Shown here: positions 7,342 through 16,054 of the stretch, piece after piece
Numbering within the stretch: position 1 is the first letter of the stretch
Layout: each line of letters opens with the position of its first letter
Source: Roseiarcus sp963824475
GTDB taxonomy: Bacteria; Pseudomonadota; Alphaproteobacteria; Rhizobiales; Beijerinckiaceae
Length of the DNA: 64,000 bases
Assembly (NCBI GenBank): GCA_963824475.1
Contig: CAWGPR010000012.1
Span: 992,001 to 1,056,000 of the forward strand
Direction of reading: 5' to 3'
Translations under genes and position numbers: made by a program
Notes under the pieces: model-generated
What the model was told of the DNA's origin: nothing
Seen by the model: the letters and a program-made list of their open reading frames with translations, nothing else
Database searches by the model: none

Positions 7342-9338
7342 GATACGGCCTCGGCGGCGAGCGCTTCGCCACGCGCTCGGCGGTTGGCGCGGTCGATGCG
7401 AGCGACTTCCTCGGCCGGGATCTCATATTCGGTCCGATCGCGCCAAGCGAAGACGACGAAGGTGGCGAAAGCGCCGACCAGGGCGACAATGACCAGCCAC
7501 CAGATATGCCAGATCATGCCGAAGCCGCCGAAGGTGGCGAAGAACGCGCAGACGAAACCGGTCGCGCTGTTTCTCGGCATCTCGATGGGCCTGTAGATCG
7601 GTTCGACCACCCGACCCGCCCCGCGCTCAGCAAGGCGCGCTCTGCGCCAATAGTCGTCCCGGCCCTCGACCTGAGGCAGGACGGCGAAATTGAACGCCGG
7701 CGGCGGCGACGATGTCGACCATTCGAGCGACCGGCCCATCCAGGGGTCGCCGGTCAGGTCGCGCAATTCCTCGCGATGGCGGATGCTCACGACAAGCTGA
7801 GTGACCTGGCACAGGATGCCGGCGAGAACGACCGCGGCGCCCGCCGCCGCGACCAAGAGCCACGGGCGCCATTCGGGCACGTCGTAGTGCTGCATCCGCC
7901 GGGTCATGCCCATCAGGCCCACGACATAGAGCGGCATGAACGCCAGATAGAAGCCGATAAACCAGCACCAGAACGCGGCTTTGCCCCAGCCCTCATGGAG
8001 CCGGAAGCCGAACGCTTTGGGGAACCAGAAGGTGTATCCGGCGAAGGCGCCGAACAGCACGCCGCCGATGATGACGTTATGAAAATGGGCGACCTGGAAA
8101 AGGCTGTTGTGCAGCATGAAATCCGCCGGCACCACCGCGACCAGGACGCCGGTCAGGCCGCCGATGACGAAGGTCACCATGAAGCCGATCGACCACAGCA
8201 TCGGCGTCGGATAGACGACCCTGCCGCCGTACATGGTGAACATCCAGTTGAATATTTTCACCCCCGTCGGCACCGCGATGATCATTGACGCGATGCCGAA
8301 GACCGCGTTGACGTTGGGGCCCGCGCCCATGGTGAAGAAGTGATGCAGCCAGACCGTGTACGAGATTACGCAAATCGCCATGGTCGCCATGACCATCGAG
8401 CGATAGCCGAACAGCGGCTTGCGCGAGAACGTCGACACAACTTCAGAGAACACGCCGAACGCGGGGAGGACGAGGATGTAAACCTCCGGATGGCCCCACA
8501 TCCAGATCAGGTTCATGAACATCATCATGTTGCCGCCGGCCTCATTGGTGAAGAAGTGAAAGCCGAGGTATCGGTCGAGCGTCAGCATCGCCAGGGTGGC
8601 CGTCAGGACCGGGAATGCGGCGACGATCAAGAGGTTGGTGGCGAGCGCCGTCCAGCAGAAGACCGGCATGCGCATATAGGTCATGCTGGGGGCGTGAATC
8701 TTGAGGATGGTGGTGACGAAATTGACCCCAGTGAGCAGCGTCCCGACGCCGGAAATCTGCACTCCCCACAAGTAGTAGTCGACCCCGACTCCGGGCGAGT
8801 AGGTGAGTTCCGACAGCGGTGGAAAAGGCAGCCAGCCGGTGCGTGAGAACTCGCCTACGACCAGCGAGAGGTTGACGAGGAGCGCGCCCGTCGCGGTCAG
8901 CCAGAAGCTGACCGAATTGAGGGTGGGGAAGGCGACGTCGCGCACGCCGAGTTGCAGCGGCACGACGATATTCATGAGGCCAATCACAAACGGCATGGCG
9001 ACGAAGAAGATCATGATCGTGCCGTGGGCGGAGAAGATCTGGTTGTAATGCTCCGGCGGTAAGTAGCCTTGCGACTGGAACGCTATCGCCTGCTGCGAGC
9101 GCATCATGATCGCGTCGATGAAGCCGCGCAGGAGCATCACCGCCGCGAGCGTGACGTACATGATCCCGATGTGCTTATGGTCGACGCTGGTGATCCATTC
9201 GCGCCACAGATAAGGGACCCAACCCTTGATGGTGATGAAAGCGAGAACGCCGACCATCACCACGATGACCAAGGCGCCCGCGGCCAGTGGGATCGGCTGG
9301 TCGAAAGGAATGGCGTCCCAGGTCAGCTTGCCGAACAT
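7338..9338 (-). CDS. cyoB: Cytochrome bo3 ubiquinol oxidase subunit I
   Basis: Catalytic subunit that reduces oxygen to water at the haem o3-CuB site and pumps protons across the inner membrane. The 666 residues match the family length and show all the haem and copper ligands: H105 (SAHGT), H283 and Y287 (WGHPEVY), H332-H333 (LHHFFTMG) and H418/H420 (VAHFHNV). The K-channel segment is also present. At least 14 hydrophobic helices can be followed. It starts 1 base after the cyoA stop. Together with cyoA this points to ubiquinol, not cytochrome c, as electron donor. Confidence 0.98.
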   Translation of the reverse strand: MFGKLTWDAIPFDQPIPLAAGALVIVVMVGVLAFITIKGWVPYLWREWITSVDHKHIGIMYVTLAAVMLLRGFIDAIMMRSQQAIAFQSQGYLPPEHYNQIFSAHGTIMIFFVAMPFVIGLMNIVVPLQLGVRDVAFPTLNSVSFWLTATGALLVNLSLVVGEFSRTGWLPFPPLSELTYSPGVGVDYYLWGVQISGVGTLLTGVNFVTTILKIHAPSMTYMRMPVFCWTALATNLLIVAAFPVLTATLAMLTLDRYLGFHFFTNEAGGNMMMFMNLIWMWGHPEVYILVLPAFGVFSEVVSTFSRKPLFGYRSMVMATMAICVISYTVWLHHFFTMGAGPNVNAVFGIASMIIAVPTGVKIFNWMFTMYGGRVVYPTPMLWSIGFMVTFVIGGLTGVLVAVVPADFMLHNSLFQVAHFHNVIIGGVLFGAFAGYTFWFPKAFGFRLHEGWGKAAFWCWFIGFYLAFMPLYVVGLMGMTRRMQHYDVPEWRPWLLVAAAGAAVVLAGILCQVTQLVVSIRHREELRDLTGDPWMGRSLEWSTSSPPPAFNFAVLPQVEGRDDYWRRARLAERGAGRVVEPIYRPIEMPRNSATGFVCAFFATFGGFGMIWHIWWLVIVALVGAFATFVVFAWRDRTEYEIPAEEVARIDRANRRARGEALAAEAVS

Positions 9339-9339
9339 G

Positions 9340-10266
9340 CTAGTTCCGCCTCCCTACGCACAGCCGAAGAGTGGTCGCTGCGAGCGGGCCGGGGTCAGTT
9401 TCCGCGACCGGGCCTGGTCCGGGCGGCAGCGTCTGGTTGAGGATCTTCTCGAACAACCCATCCGACACGGTTTGGAAGGTGAACGGCTCCGGAACGACGC
9501 TCTGTTTGGAGAGCTCGACGTAGCTCTCCGGGGTCAGCATCGGTCCGCCGGCGCGCACCTGGCCGAGCCAGGCGTAAAAGTCCTGCGGCGACTTCGCCTC
9601 GACCTCGAAATGCATGTCCGCAAATCCGTCGCCGCTTATCTGAGTCGCCAGGCCGTTAAAGACGCCCGGCTCATCCGCGGCGAGGTAGAGCTGCGTCCTC
9701 ATGCGGTTCATGGTGTAGATCATGCTGCCAAGCTGGGGGACGAAGAACGCGGTCATCACGCTGCCAGAGGTCAGCGCAAAACGGATCGGCGTCCCGGCCG
9801 GAATCACCAGACGATTGACGCTGGCGACGTGCTGGTCGGGGTAGATGAACAGCCATTTCCAGTCGAGCGACACGACCTGAACGTTGAGCGGCTCTTCTTT
9901 CGATACGAGCGGCTTCGCCGGATCAAGGTCATACGAGCCGATCCAGGTCACCCCGCCGAGCAGCATGATGGTGAGCAGCGGAATCGCCCAGACAATCAAT
10001 TCCAGCTGGCCGGAATATTCCCAATCCGGCAGATAGAACGCCCTCTGGTTCGACGACCGGAACCACCAAGCGATGCCGAGGGTGGCGATGATGGTCGGGA
10101 CCACGATGACGAGCATGATGGCCACCGAATCGACGAGGAGTGTCGCATTACCGTCGCCGATCGGGCCTTTCGGATCGAGCACGGCCCAGTCGCAGCCGCC
10201 AAGGAAAAGCGCAGCGCCCAACGGCGCCAGCCTGAAAATTGTTCGAACCCCGGCCCTGAGGATCAT
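9340..10266 (-). CDS. cyoA: Cytochrome bo3 ubiquinol oxidase subunit II (lipoprotein)
   Basis: Subunit II of the quinol oxidase. I place the start at the ATG at 10266, not at the upstream one at 10407, because it puts a lipoprotein signal at the N-terminus: FRLAPLGAALFLGGC with the lipobox Cys at residue 25. Two membrane helices follow and then a cupredoxin-like periplasmic domain. That domain has no CuA cysteine pair, which is the hallmark of quinol oxidases. The protein has 308 residues. It leads the cyoABCD operon. Its promoter should lie in the interval shared with the divergent Rieske/FAD gene. Confidence 0.94.
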   Translation of the reverse strand: MILRAGVRTIFRLAPLGAALFLGGCDWAVLDPKGPIGDGNATLLVDSVAIMLVIVVPTIIATLGIAWWFRSSNQRAFYLPDWEYSGQLELIVWAIPLLTIMLLGGVTWIGSYDLDPAKPLVSKEEPLNVQVVSLDWKWLFIYPDQHVASVNRLVIPAGTPIRFALTSGSVMTAFFVPQLGSMIYTMNRMRTQLYLAADEPGVFNGLATQISGDGFADMHFEVEAKSPQDFYAWLGQVRAGGPMLTPESYVELSKQSVVPEPFTFQTVSDGLFEKILNQTLPPGPGPVAETDPGPLAATTLRLCVGRRN

Positions 10267-10479
10267 GGCGCCACTCGCCCTTCTGACTCCTCGTCGAGGA
10301 TTCCGGAGGGGACGAACTTCACGTCGGCTCGCCCAACAGCCCCAACGCCACCCCGACTGAATCCGCAACCTGCTCTGCGGTAATGAAAGCAGCATGACAT
10401 GGGGCAAGGCCTGGGATCAACCTTGCACCCAAACTGGCCATAGGCGCTTTGCCTCGCGTGATTTGCGAGACGCGGGTTT

Positions 10480-10508
10480 GACTGAGTCCGCCTTACCTCA
10501 GTCTTTTT
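10480..10508 (+). promoter_or_regulatory. Terminator-like hairpin in the leader of the Rieske/FAD gene
   Basis: GACTGAG (10480-10486) pairs perfectly with CTCAGTC (10497-10503) and is followed at once by five T residues. That is the form of a small intrinsic terminator. No gene on this strand ends upstream of it, so it could be an attenuator in the leader of the gene at 10585, the end of a small RNA, or an operator-like inverted repeat. The short stem makes this uncertain. Confidence 0.35.
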
Positions 10509-10584
10509 AATATTTGAGCCTGGCGAGCTTCGCGCGCGCCCCCAAGGGCGCGGTTGGGCGAGGAGTTACTTTGGGAGGACTGCA

Positions 10585-12126
10585 ATGGCTGAAGACCAGG
10601 CTCAACCGGTCGGTCCCGATTTGTCGCTCGGAATCTCCGCCGCGGAACTGCAGGATGGCGGCAAACTGGTCGGCCACGTGGGACAAGAGCCCGTGCTGCT
10701 CGTGCGTTGCGGCCCTGAGATGTTCGGCATCGGCGCTCACTGCACCCACTATAGCGGCCCGCTGGTGGACGGGCTCATCGTCGATGGCGCTGTACGCTGC
10801 CCTTGGCATCACGCGTGCTTCGATCTTCGCACCGGCGAAGCGTTGCGCGCGCCTGCCTTGAGTCCGGTCGATGCCTGGTCGGTCGAACAGCGCGACGGCA
10901 AGATCTTCGTGCGTGAAAAGCGCGGCCGGCCTGAAAGAAGACTTCGCGCCAAGCCGGACGAGCCGAACAGAATTGTGATCGTCGGCGGCGGCGCGGCGGG
11001 ATTCGCCGCGGCCGAGATGCTGCGGCGACAGAAATACGAGGGCGGCATCGTCATGCTGAGCAGCGACGATACGCCGCCAGTCGACCGACCGAATCTGTCA
11101 AAGGACTATCTCGTCGGCAACGCGCCTGAGGAGTGGCTGCCTCTGCGCGACCAGAGCTTCTATTCCGACAACGCCGTCGACCTTCGCCTCAACACGACCG
11201 TCGCCGCGATCGACGTGGGCGCGCGCGAAGTCATGCTCGCCAACGGCCAGAAGATTCCCTTTGATCGACTGCTTCTGGCGACCGGCGCCGAGCCGGTGCG
11301 CCCGTCCATCCCCGGCGCCAAGCCGTCGGATGTGCTCGTGCTTCGAACGCTCAGCGACTGCCGGGCGATCATCGAACGAACGAAGACGGCGCGCCGGGCG
11401 GTCGTCCTGGGCGCGAGCTTCATCGGCCTCGAAGTTGCGGCCTCGTTGCGCGCGCGCGACGTCGAGGTCCATGTCGTCGCGCCGGAAGAGCGGCCGATGG
11501 AGAAAATTCTGGGATCAGACTTCAGCCGCCTGGTGCAAGCGATTCACGAGCAGCACGGCGTCGTCTTTCATTTGCGCAATACCGCGAGCGGCGTCGAGGG
11601 CAAGCGCGTAACGCTCAGCAGCGGAACCGTCCTCGAGGCCGATCTCATTGTCGCCGGGCTCGGCGTGCGCCCGCGGCTAAACCTCGCGGAGGCGGCCGGT
11701 CTCAGAATCGACCGCGGGATCGCCGTCGACGCCTTTCTCGAAACGAGCGCGCCTGGAATCTTCGCCGCCGGCGATATCGCGCGCTGGCCGGACCGCCTGA
11801 CCGGCCACGCGATCCGCGTCGAGCACTGGGTCGTGGCGGAACGGCAGGGACAGATCGCGGCCCTCAACATGCGCGGACAGCGTGAGCCATTCGATGCGGT
11901 TCCGTTCTTCTGGAGCCAGCACTATGACGTTCCGATCAACTACGTCGGCCATGCCGAGAGCTGGGACGAACTCATCGTCGAAGGCGACATCGCCAACAAG
12001 GATGGCCTCGCGCGTATGCGGGGCGCGGAACGCACGCTCGCGGTCGCCTCGGTCTTTCGCGATCTTGAGAGCCTCGAGGCCGAGGTCAGTCTGGAGCGAG
12101 AGGCCGCGCGCGAGCGCTCGTCCTGA
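10585..12126 (+). CDS. FAD/NAD-dependent oxidoreductase with N-terminal Rieske domain (AIF-like)
   Basis: The 513-residue protein joins a Rieske [2Fe-2S] domain to a pyridine nucleotide-disulfide oxidoreductase. Cluster ligands are C53-x-H55 (CTHYSGP) and C72-x2-H75 (CPWHH). The FAD-binding GGGAAGF motif is near 133-140. A second nucleotide-binding motif (GASFIGLE) and the GIFAAGDIARWP segment follow, then a reductase C-terminal domain. Such proteins resemble ferredoxin reductases of Rieske oxygenase systems and AIFL proteins. They pass electrons between NAD(P)H, FAD and an iron-sulfur partner. The leading SD-like GGGAGGA precedes the ATG. No oxygenase lies nearby, so the partner is unknown. 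Confidence 0.88.
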   Translation: MAEDQAQPVGPDLSLGISAAELQDGGKLVGHVGQEPVLLVRCGPEMFGIGAHCTHYSGPLVDGLIVDGAVRCPWHHACFDLRTGEALRAPALSPVDAWSVEQRDGKIFVREKRGRPERRLRAKPDEPNRIVIVGGGAAGFAAAEMLRRQKYEGGIVMLSSDDTPPVDRPNLSKDYLVGNAPEEWLPLRDQSFYSDNAVDLRLNTTVAAIDVGAREVMLANGQKIPFDRLLLATGAEPVRPSIPGAKPSDVLVLRTLSDCRAIIERTKTARRAVVLGASFIGLEVAASLRARDVEVHVVAPEERPMEKILGSDFSRLVQAIHEQHGVVFHLRNTASGVEGKRVTLSSGTVLEADLIVAGLGVRPRLNLAEAAGLRIDRGIAVDAFLETSAPGIFAAGDIARWPDRLTGHAIRVEHWVVAERQGQIAALNMRGQREPFDAVPFFWSQHYDVPINYVGHAESWDELIVEGDIANKDGLARMRGAERTLAVASVFRDLESLEAEVSLEREAARERSS

Positions 12127-12173
12127 CGTCGCTTGAGATTGATCGGCCGGCGACACTCGGATAGTCCCACGGC

Positions 12174-12902
12174 ATGAACTCCCCTTGCGCTCCGCTCACC
12201 GCGCTGGCCGGTGAAATCCAGGCCTGCCACGTCTGTCGTGACGCGCCGCGCTACGGGTCGCCCTTGCCGCATGAGCCGCGACCGGTCTTCCAGATCTCGG
12301 GCTCCGCGCGCCTCTGCATAGCCGGTCAGGCGCCGGGCGTCCGGGTGCACGCTTCGGGGCGTCCATATACCGACCCGTCGGGCGTGCGCCTGCGCAGCTG
12401 GCTGGGCGTCGGGGAAGAGATCTTCTACGATCCTGACAGGGTCGCAATCGTGTCGATGGGGTTCTGTTTCCCCGGCCTCGACGCCAACGGCGGCGACCTG
12501 CCGCCGCGTCGCGAATGCGCCGAATTGTGGCGCAAACGATTGTTTGCACTGCTGCCCAATCTCGAGCTCATTCTGCTCGTCGGCCAGTACGCCCAGAGGT
12601 GGCATCTTGGCGCGACCACCGTCGCCAAAGGATTGAGCGAGACGGTCGGCAGGTGGCGCGATGTATATCGCTCGAGCGACCGTCTGCGCCTCATGCCCAT
12701 GCCCCATCCCTCCTGGCGGAACAACGCCTGGCTCAAGCGCAATCCGTGGTTTGAAACGGAGCTCTTGCCGGTGGTGCGGACGGAGGTGGCTCGAATCGTC
12801 GCGCCGAATCTCCACCGTGGAATCCCGACTCGGGATCCAGCAAAGATAACCGGCGCTACCGCCTTCAGGACTTTGAAGCCCTCTGGAACTGACTTACTCT
12901 GA
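12174..12902 (+). CDS. Uracil-DNA glycosylase superfamily protein
   Basis: The 242-residue protein carries an N-terminal C-x2-C pair (CHVCRDAP), a GQAPGVRVHASGRPY segment equivalent to the G-E/Q-A-P-G active-site loop, a central ILLVGQYAQ strand, and a MPHPSWRNN motif equivalent to the DNA-intercalating HPS loop. These place it in the uracil-DNA glycosylase fold (bacterial family 4/5-like), which removes uracil from DNA. Whether it binds an iron-sulfur cluster is unclear, because only the first Cys pair is obvious. The last 30 or so residues past the core look unstructured. It lies 48 bases after the Rieske/FAD gene. Confidence 0.8.
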   Translation: MNSPCAPLTALAGEIQACHVCRDAPRYGSPLPHEPRPVFQISGSARLCIAGQAPGVRVHASGRPYTDPSGVRLRSWLGVGEEIFYDPDRVAIVSMGFCFPGLDANGGDLPPRRECAELWRKRLFALLPNLELILLVGQYAQRWHLGATTVAKGLSETVGRWRDVYRSSDRLRLMPMPHPSWRNNAWLKRNPWFETELLPVVRTEVARIVAPNLHRGIPTRDPAKITGATAFRTLKPSGTDLL

Positions 12903-12947
12903 TCGTATCGGTCAGCGGTTTCCCGCGGCCACAGGGAGGATACGAGC

Positions 12948-13898
12948 ATGACCAACGTCATCGCCCGCCGAGGCGTTCTCAGAGCTATGGGAGCGACTGT
13001 CATCGTAGCAGGCGGGATCAACGCTTCGAGAGGTGAGACGCAGCAGGCCGTCCCGTGGTCGTCGGGAACCGAAGCGCCAAAGCTGAAGGCGCCGCCGGAC
13101 GCCTGCGACTGCCACATGCACATTTACGACAGCCGCTTTCCGGTCGCGCCCAACGCCAAGCTGCGGCCGCCCAATGCCACCGTCGACGACTATCGCCTGC
13201 TTCAGAAACGGATTGGCGCGACGCGCAACGTCGTGGTCACGCCGTCGACCTACGGAACCGACAATTCCTGCACCCTCGACGCGATGGCGAAGCTCGGCGC
13301 GACCGCCCGCGGCGTCGCGGTGGTCGATACGAGCGTCGTCGACACCGAGCTCAAGCGGCTGAATGATCTCGGCGTTCGCGGCATCCGCTTCAATCTCGTT
13401 CAGTCCGGCGCCACCACCATCGACATGGTCGAGCCGTTGTCGAGGCGCGTCGCCGATCTCGGCTGGCATGTCCAGATCCATATGCTGGGCGATCAGATCG
13501 TCAAGATTGCGGAACTTCTGCAGCGGCTGCCCTCGCCGATCGTGTTCGACCATATGGCGCGCGTCCCTCAACCGGCTGGCGTCGATCATCCGGCCTTCGC
13601 GTTGGTGCTGAAACTCCTCGATAACGGCCGAACCTGGGTAAAGCTTTCCGGCGCCTACATGGATACGAGGACCGGCCCGCCGGCCTACGCGGACGTCAGC
13701 AAGGTCGCGCAGGCCTACGTGAAGGCGTCGCCAGAGCGAATGATTTGGGGCAGCGACTGGCCGCACCCGACCGAAAAAGCCGACGCCAAGCCTGACGACG
13801 CGGTTCTGTTCGACCTCCTCGCGGATTGGGCGCCGGACGAAGCGATCCGCAATCGCATCCTGGTCGACAACCCGGCCGCGCTCTATGGGTTCAGTTAG
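12948..13898 (+). CDS. Exported TIM-barrel amidohydrolase (COG3618-like)
   Basis: The 316-residue protein begins with a twin-arginine type leader (ARRGVLRAMGATVIVAGG) and then a metal-dependent hydrolase barrel. The DCHMHIYD motif supplies the first metal-binding histidines, VQIHMLGDQI and IVFDHMAR follow, and the barrel ends with WGSDWPHP carrying the catalytic Asp. This is the pattern of 2-pyrone-4,6-dicarboxylate lactonase and related sugar or aromatic lactonases. The substrate cannot be read from the sequence. A second, leaderless relative is at 32086. An SD-like GGGAGG precedes the ATG. Confidence 0.85.
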   Translation: MTNVIARRGVLRAMGATVIVAGGINASRGETQQAVPWSSGTEAPKLKAPPDACDCHMHIYDSRFPVAPNAKLRPPNATVDDYRLLQKRIGATRNVVVTPSTYGTDNSCTLDAMAKLGATARGVAVVDTSVVDTELKRLNDLGVRGIRFNLVQSGATTIDMVEPLSRRVADLGWHVQIHMLGDQIVKIAELLQRLPSPIVFDHMARVPQPAGVDHPAFALVLKLLDNGRTWVKLSGAYMDTRTGPPAYADVSKVAQAYVKASPERMIWGSDWPHPTEKADAKPDDAVLFDLLADWAPDEAIRNRILVDNPAALYGFS

Positions 13899-13954
13899 AC
13901 CTATTTTGACCGGCGCAAGCAAGTTCGAGGTTGTAAAGGCTTTCTAGAAACCCA

Positions 13955-14694
13955 ATGATACGTTTTCCGACCCGCGCCGATTTTGAGAAGGCGACGAGGT
14001 TTTCAATCGACGATGTCTTGGACGGCGTTCGGCCCATGCCAGACCTTCCCCGCGAAGCAGGCTTCATTCGACTTTGGGTGGACGGAACGCCGGAGGACGT
14101 TCGCCTTTACGGCAAAGAAGGGGACGCGAAGGTCGCGCCTTTGGTTTACTCAGCAGCGACTGTATGCAGTCAACGCAATGCGGAAATGAACCGGGAGACG
14201 GATATCACCGGCTTCTCGGATTTCGTCGATCCCATCGACCTCGTCGAGCGCGTAGCCAAATCTCCGCCGCGGCGGTTGATCGTCTTGACTGACCCGGACG
14301 ACAGCATTGTCCCAGCCGCGAGCCAGTCGGCATATGTCGCTGCTCTAAGAAGGGCTGGCGTTGCTGTCGACCACCGGCTGGTGAGAGCGCTAGTGTCCTG
14401 GATTCGAAGTTCGTTGGATTATGCGTTGTCGTCAGCCAGGCGCGGCAAACCCCACCTCATCCTGAGGGCGAGGCGAAGCCTCGCGTCTCGAAGGATGCTC
14501 CAGAGGGCGGCGTCGGAACAGCGTACTGGATGCGTCCTTCGAGGCCGCTTCGCGGCGCCTCAGGACGAGGCGGGAATACGCAGAACTTCCGAATCAGGAC
14601 ACTAGAACCCACGCGCCACGTTTTGCGTGGAGCGGCGTTGCTCGCCGCAGCCGCGCACCCGTCGGCGCCATCTCGGTCAAGCGCAAGAATTTAA
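13955..14694 (+). pseudogene. Alpha/beta-hydrolase remnant interrupted by a MITE
   Basis: The reading frame from 13955 runs 145 codons into the 210-bp element at 14393-14602 and then stops at a TAG made by the right target duplication (14603-14605). Removing the element plus one TA restores an open frame from LVRAL into EPTRHVLRGAALLAAAAH, ending at 14694. The restored C-terminus has the alpha/beta-hydrolase pattern: LIVLTDPDDSIVPAASQ holds the acid and the later His could be catalytic. No GxSxG nucleophile elbow is present, so the gene was probably already shortened before the insertion. The assignment to the dienelactone-hydrolase/peptidase type is tentative. Confidence 0.6.
14391..14604. 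mobile_element. 210-bp MITE, copy 1, with TA target duplication
   Basis: The element proper spans 14393-14602 and has TA at each side (14391-14392 and 14603-14604) within a CTAG target. Its ends are imperfect terminal inverted repeats beginning GTGTCCTG. The second copy, at 60995-61204, is the same length and differs at only a few positions. It encodes no transposase. The interior is made of nested inverted repeats (CATCCTGAGG and CTCGAAGGATG motifs). TA duplication at CTAG is typical of IS630/Tc1-type transposition, so it is presumably moved in trans by such an enzyme. Its ends do not match those of the IS630 copies in this window. Confidence 0.85.
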
Positions 14695-14759
14695 GTGGAC
14701 CCCCGTCACGGCTAAGACCTTGCCGCTCGGGATGGAATCAGAAATCTCGACACAGGGTA

Positions 14760-14788
14760 TTGACAAAATCAGAAATCGATGCTATAAA
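14760..14788 (+). promoter_or_regulatory. Near-consensus sigma-70 promoter in dispersed element A
   Basis: TTGACA at 14760-14765 is separated by exactly 17 bases from TATAAA at 14783-14788. The direct repeat AATCAGAAATC occurs at 14736-14746 and 14767-14777, 31 bases apart (about three helical turns), with the second copy inside the spacer. That looks like a repressor or activator operator. Element B has an equivalent promoter. The transcript would run through the conserved box and hairpin towards the sirtuin gene. Confidence 0.6.
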
Positions 14789-14970
14789 CTGAAGGTCCAG
14801 GATGGTGGTCGGTCTCGCACGAAGTGCGGCCGGTCGTCGTTGAGGAAATGGAAGGCATGAGGTTGAGTGGGTGGAATTCCTTATTTGAATCGGCTGTAAC
14901 CCATTGAAAAGTCCCGATTCGGAAAAATAAACGCTAGTAAACGCTAGCACTTTTACTAGCGTTTAGGCGC
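14760..14970 (+). repeat. Dispersed element A: promoter, conserved 20-bp box and AAACGCTAG hairpin
   Basis: This gene-free stretch shares its order of parts with 57775-58012 in the opposite orientation. Both have a TTGACA-N17-TATAnA promoter, a variable middle, the identical 20-mer at 14894-14913 (CTGTAACCCATTGAAAAGTC), an AT-rich link, and a hairpin with TAAACGCTAG (14938-14947), an 8-base loop and CTAGCGTTTA (14956-14965). An additional AAACGCTAG lies at 14929. Several GCGTTT motifs continue to about 15005 in this copy only. I do not recognise the element. It could be a small-RNA gene, a recombinase site, or an origin-like iteron region. Confidence 0.6.
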
Positions 14971-15104
14971 GTTTGGAGGGCGTTTATGCGCGCTTATGAG
15001 CGTTTGTATGGACGGATCTCCGCCGTCGGGTCGCGCTCGCGCTCTTGGATCGGGGTCCGTATATGGCCTGCTGCGTTCAATCCCAGTATGCAGCGGTTTC
15101 GCGA

Positions 15105-15914
15105 ATGACCGAATATTCCGGCCTGCAGGACTTCATTGACCGGCATCGACGCCTCTTCGTCTTGACCGGAGCTGGCTGCAGCACCCGATCCGGGATTCCG
15201 GACTATCGCGACGCCGACGGCCAATGGAAACGCGCGCAGCCGGTGACTCTCCAAGCGTTCATGGGCGACGAGAAAACCCGCCGGCGCTATTGGGCGCGCA
15301 GCCTCATCGGCTGGCGGCGCATTCATCAAGCTCGGCCAAATGACGCGCATCGCGCTTTGGCCGGGCTTGAGGCGCGGGGCCGGATCGAGCTGCTTCTCAC
15401 CCAGAACGTGGACCGGCTGCATCAGGCGGCTGGCAGCACGCGGGTCATCGACCTGCACGGGCGGATCGATCTTGTCCGATGCATGGATTGCGAACGCAGA
15501 TCGCTGCGCGACGAACTGCAGGATGAACTCGGCCGGCTGAACGCAGGCTGGCTCGATCTTGACGCCAAGCAAGCGCCGGACGGCGACGCCGACCTCGAAG
15601 GCGCTGACTTTTGGTCCTTCGTCATTCCATCCTGCCGGCGCTGCGGCGGCGTGCTCAAGCCCGACGTCGTGTTCTTCGGCGAGAACGTCCCCCGTGATCG
15701 GATCGATGCGGCCTTTCGCCATCTGGATGAGGCCGACGCCATGCTGATCGTCGGCTCTTCGCTGATGGTCTATTCGGGCTTCCGCTTCGTCCACCGGGCG
15801 GCCAGCCTCGGCAAACCTGTGGCCGCGGTCAATCTCGGCCGAACCCGGGCGGACGCGCTCCTTACGCTAAAGGCCGAAGAGGCATGCAAGTCCGCGCTCG
15901 CTTTCCTGTTGTGA
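15105..15914 (+). CDS. Sir2-family NAD-dependent protein deacylase (sirtuin)
   Basis: Removes acyl groups from lysine side chains using NAD+. The start at 15105 (MTEYSGLQDFIDRHRRL) is chosen because the upstream extension to 15045 is not family-like. In the 269-residue product TGAGCSTRSGIPDYR (21-35) binds NAD, TQNVDRLHQAAG is at 99-110, H118 in DLHGRID is the catalytic base, and a zinc knuckle is formed by C126, C129, C177 and C180. The long insert between the Cys pairs resembles SIRT4-like (class II) bacterial sirtuins. It stands alone, just downstream of dispersed element A. Confidence 0.93.
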   Translation: MTEYSGLQDFIDRHRRLFVLTGAGCSTRSGIPDYRDADGQWKRAQPVTLQAFMGDEKTRRRYWARSLIGWRRIHQARPNDAHRALAGLEARGRIELLLTQNVDRLHQAAGSTRVIDLHGRIDLVRCMDCERRSLRDELQDELGRLNAGWLDLDAKQAPDGDADLEGADFWSFVIPSCRRCGGVLKPDVVFFGENVPRDRIDAAFRHLDEADAMLIVGSSLMVYSGFRFVHRAASLGKPVAAVNLGRTRADALLTLKAEEACKSALAFLL

Positions 15915-16054
15915 CCGTTGAGCCGCGCCGCGTCAGGCTCGATCCAGCCTCCTGGCCTAAATTCGGACTGATCAAGCGCGTTTGTCGGCCAAGCGGATGC
16001 CCGTGCGTCCTCGCTCCGGGCGACGGACGCACGAAGAGTTGGGGAGCCATACCT

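Noticed and set aside
14393..14602. MITE as a deletion derivative of the IS630 copies in the window
   Set aside because: Only the target preference is shared. The terminal repeats (GTGTCCTG versus GTCGCCCG) and interiors differ, so another transposase probably mobilised it.
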